DNA of 29,925 bases from Pelotomaculum sp. UBA3103 (GTDB lineage: Bacteria; Bacillota; Desulfotomaculia; Desulfotomaculales; Pelotomaculaceae), in the NCBI GenBank assembly GCA_002365855.1, contig DFAP01000019.1:1-29925 (forward strand), written 5' to 3'. Positions 28,850-29,925 of the stretch are shown here, piece after piece. The notes beneath the pieces were generated by a model, which made no database searches, was not told where the DNA came from, and saw only the letters and a program-made list of their open reading frames with translations. Each line of letters starts with the position of its first letter. Position 1 is the stretch's first letter. Both the position numbers and the translations under genes were made by a program.

Positions 28850-29920
28850 TTAATTAACGGCAACAAACATAGGTACAGGTTCTTTTAGTAAAAATTTTTT
28901 TTTGTAATTCATGACTAATATGTCAAGGTCTCTTTCGTTATCCCAGTCCTGCTTGTCAAATAGCCTGGCAAAAACCTCACTTGCGTTATCCGGGTACTTT
29001 GCCACCATCTTCATAAATGGCAGTGGGGATATGGTATAGCTCTCAAGATATCCCATCAAAGCCTGCCTGTAATCTTCACCTTCCATAAGACCAGGGTCAA
29101 TTGAAAAAGGCGGCATGAAAAGTTGAAAGTCCGGGTAAAAGTTCAACCCCTCAATCTCATCGAATATTATACCCACTTTTTTACTGCCGGTTAAAGCCGG
29201 AGGAAAATTTAGCTCTGGAATTCTGCTTTGATCCTGTTTTATTTCGCCGTCCGTAATATCTTTCATTATTTTGTTATTATGGAAATCTATAAATCTCCCC
29301 ATGATTTCGGTCAGCTCAACCCCTGGCACGACAATGAAGTCAGACCCAAAGCAATCAATAAAGTTATTCCTGTAGCTATGCGGCATTTTCCACGCTTCAG
29401 CATACTTGACTTTGCTGTTGGCTAAAGCCTGGGCATAAGCCGGCTTTAATGTCTCAAAAACTATCTTTGTTAAGGAATCTTTAGCTTCCATGGGGAAAAT
29501 GTATTGTTTGCCGCTGAGCAGATAAATGTCGTCCAAAGGAATGAGCCTTGAAGCTATATAGCAATCAGCCCTTAGATCTTCCAAGGCCTTGCCGCCCAGG
29601 TCGGACGCGGCTGTGTATTCAATATCATCCATCAGGTTCACCAACCGGACAACGTTGTCTTCAATGGAATCTATTTTGAAGATGCCTTCAAACGAATATT
29701 TCCACTTCTCGAGAATCATTAATTCCGATTCGGTTAAATCATGGTGACCTTTTACAAACTGGTCAATAAATGTTTCCCCGTTTTTGAAGCGGCAGCAGTG
29801 AATAAGCCAGTCTAGGCCGTTAACCATAATGTCTTCATTGACCTGGCAGTTTTTGATATATTCCAGGATTACCGGTTTATATTTTTTTTCCTTTTTTTTA
29901 TAGTAACTCAACTTTCGCAC
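28850..29920 (-). CDS. Unrecognised protein at the window edge, possibly N-terminally truncated
   Basis: The frame is open for 356 residues from GTG 29920 to TAA 28850 and I do not recognise the family. The protein is soluble and mixed alpha/beta, with no signal peptide or membrane helix. A Lys-rich start (YYKKKEKKYKPV) precedes a helical region with GLDWLIHCCRF (about 35-45), and an acidic, aromatic C-terminal third contains KKVGIIFDEIEGLNFYPDFQLF (about 247-268). No ribosome binding site precedes the GTG. The first five codons come from the 14-bp edge repeat, so the native start is either beyond the window or has been cut off by an insertion. The next in-frame ATG (residue 32) also lacks a ribosome binding site. 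Confidence 0.6.
   Translation of the reverse strand: MRKLSYYKKKEKKYKPVILEYIKNCQVNEDIMVNGLDWLIHCCRFKNGETFIDQFVKGHHDLTESELMILEKWKYSFEGIFKIDSIEDNVVRLVNLMDDIEYTAASDLGGKALEDLRADCYIASRLIPLDDIYLLSGKQYIFPMEAKDSLTKIVFETLKPAYAQALANSKVKYAEAWKMPHSYRNNFIDCFGSDFIVVPGVELTEIMGRFIDFHNNKIMKDITDGEIKQDQSRIPELNFPPALTGSKKVGIIFDEIEGLNFYPDFQLFMPPFSIDPGLMEGEDYRQALMGYLESYTISPLPFMKMVAKYPDNASEVFARLFDKQDWDNERDLDILVMNYKKKFLLKEPVPMFVAVN
29906..29919 (-). repeat. 14-bp edge repeat, right copy (possible IS tip)
   Basis: This is the exact reverse complement of 6-19. The native-looking sequence to its left and the six bases to its right share nothing more with the left edge. It lies within the first codons of the edge gene on the minus strand. 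Confidence 0.5.
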
Positions 29921-29925
29921 ATTGA

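Noticed and set aside
1..29925. Search for CRISPR arrays, tRNA or rRNA genes, phage genes and toxin-antitoxin pairs
   Set aside because: I saw no regularly spaced repeats, no tRNA-like TTCGA..CCA sequence, no rRNA segments and no recognisable phage or toxin-antitoxin products.

Overview
The window looks like a contig from a spore-forming, low-to-mid GC Firmicute, most like the Desulfotomaculum/Pelotomaculum (Peptococcaceae) group. Reasons: a ytxC sporulation gene upstream of thrS; two T-box leaders; an L20-type leader before infC-rpmI-rplT; strong GGAGG ribosome binding sites with many TTG/GTG starts; MutS2, PolX with a PHP domain, a double-length U32 peptidase and a YkvA-type DUF1232 protein in one run. 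Species assignment is inference from gene content and order only.

Layout. 1-835: a nearly empty left edge and one orphan minus-strand gene. 836-4630: a HI0933-type flavoprotein, a yybP-ykoY (Mn2+) riboswitch driving a cation/Ca2+ exchanger, htpX, and a small VOC protein whose ribosome binding site lies in a hairpin. 4693-8066: ytxC, then a consensus promoter, a threonine T-box and thrS. 8134-11024: promoter, L20 leader, infC (ATT start), rpmI, rplT, a terminator, a KtrA/TrkA-type RCK protein and a SpoU methyltransferase. 11084-15353: promoter, a long phenylalanine T-box leader, pheS and pheT, the last two separated by a repeat-like AT-rich insert. 15357-16166: a slipin on the minus strand, tail to tail with pheT. 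16341-25536: zapA, polX, an alkyladenine DNA glycosylase, a NIF3-like protein, a U32 peptidase, DUF1232 and mutS2. 25572-28411: a shared terminator, then on the minus strand a stand-alone starch-binding-like module and a class A penicillin-binding protein. 28593-28757: a 54-residue gene with a good ribosome binding site. 28850 to the right end: an unrecognised minus-strand protein that runs into the edge.

How it works together. The core is a translation block (two tRNA synthetases, IF3, L35, L20, an rRNA methyltransferase) in which each transcription unit has its own RNA sensor: uncharged tRNA-Thr, probably L20, and uncharged tRNA-Phe. The second block joins DNA repair and rescue (PolX, glycosylase, MutS2) with division (ZapA) and RNA modification (U32). 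No CRISPR array, tRNA, rRNA, phage gene or complete mobile element was seen. The two window ends carry the same 14-bp sequence in inverted orientation, as expected if the contig breaks at copies of one insertion sequence. I did not find a convincing new multi-gene system. The most interesting loose ends are the edge repeats, the small orphan genes, the element between pheS and pheT, and the hairpin over the VOC ribosome binding site.
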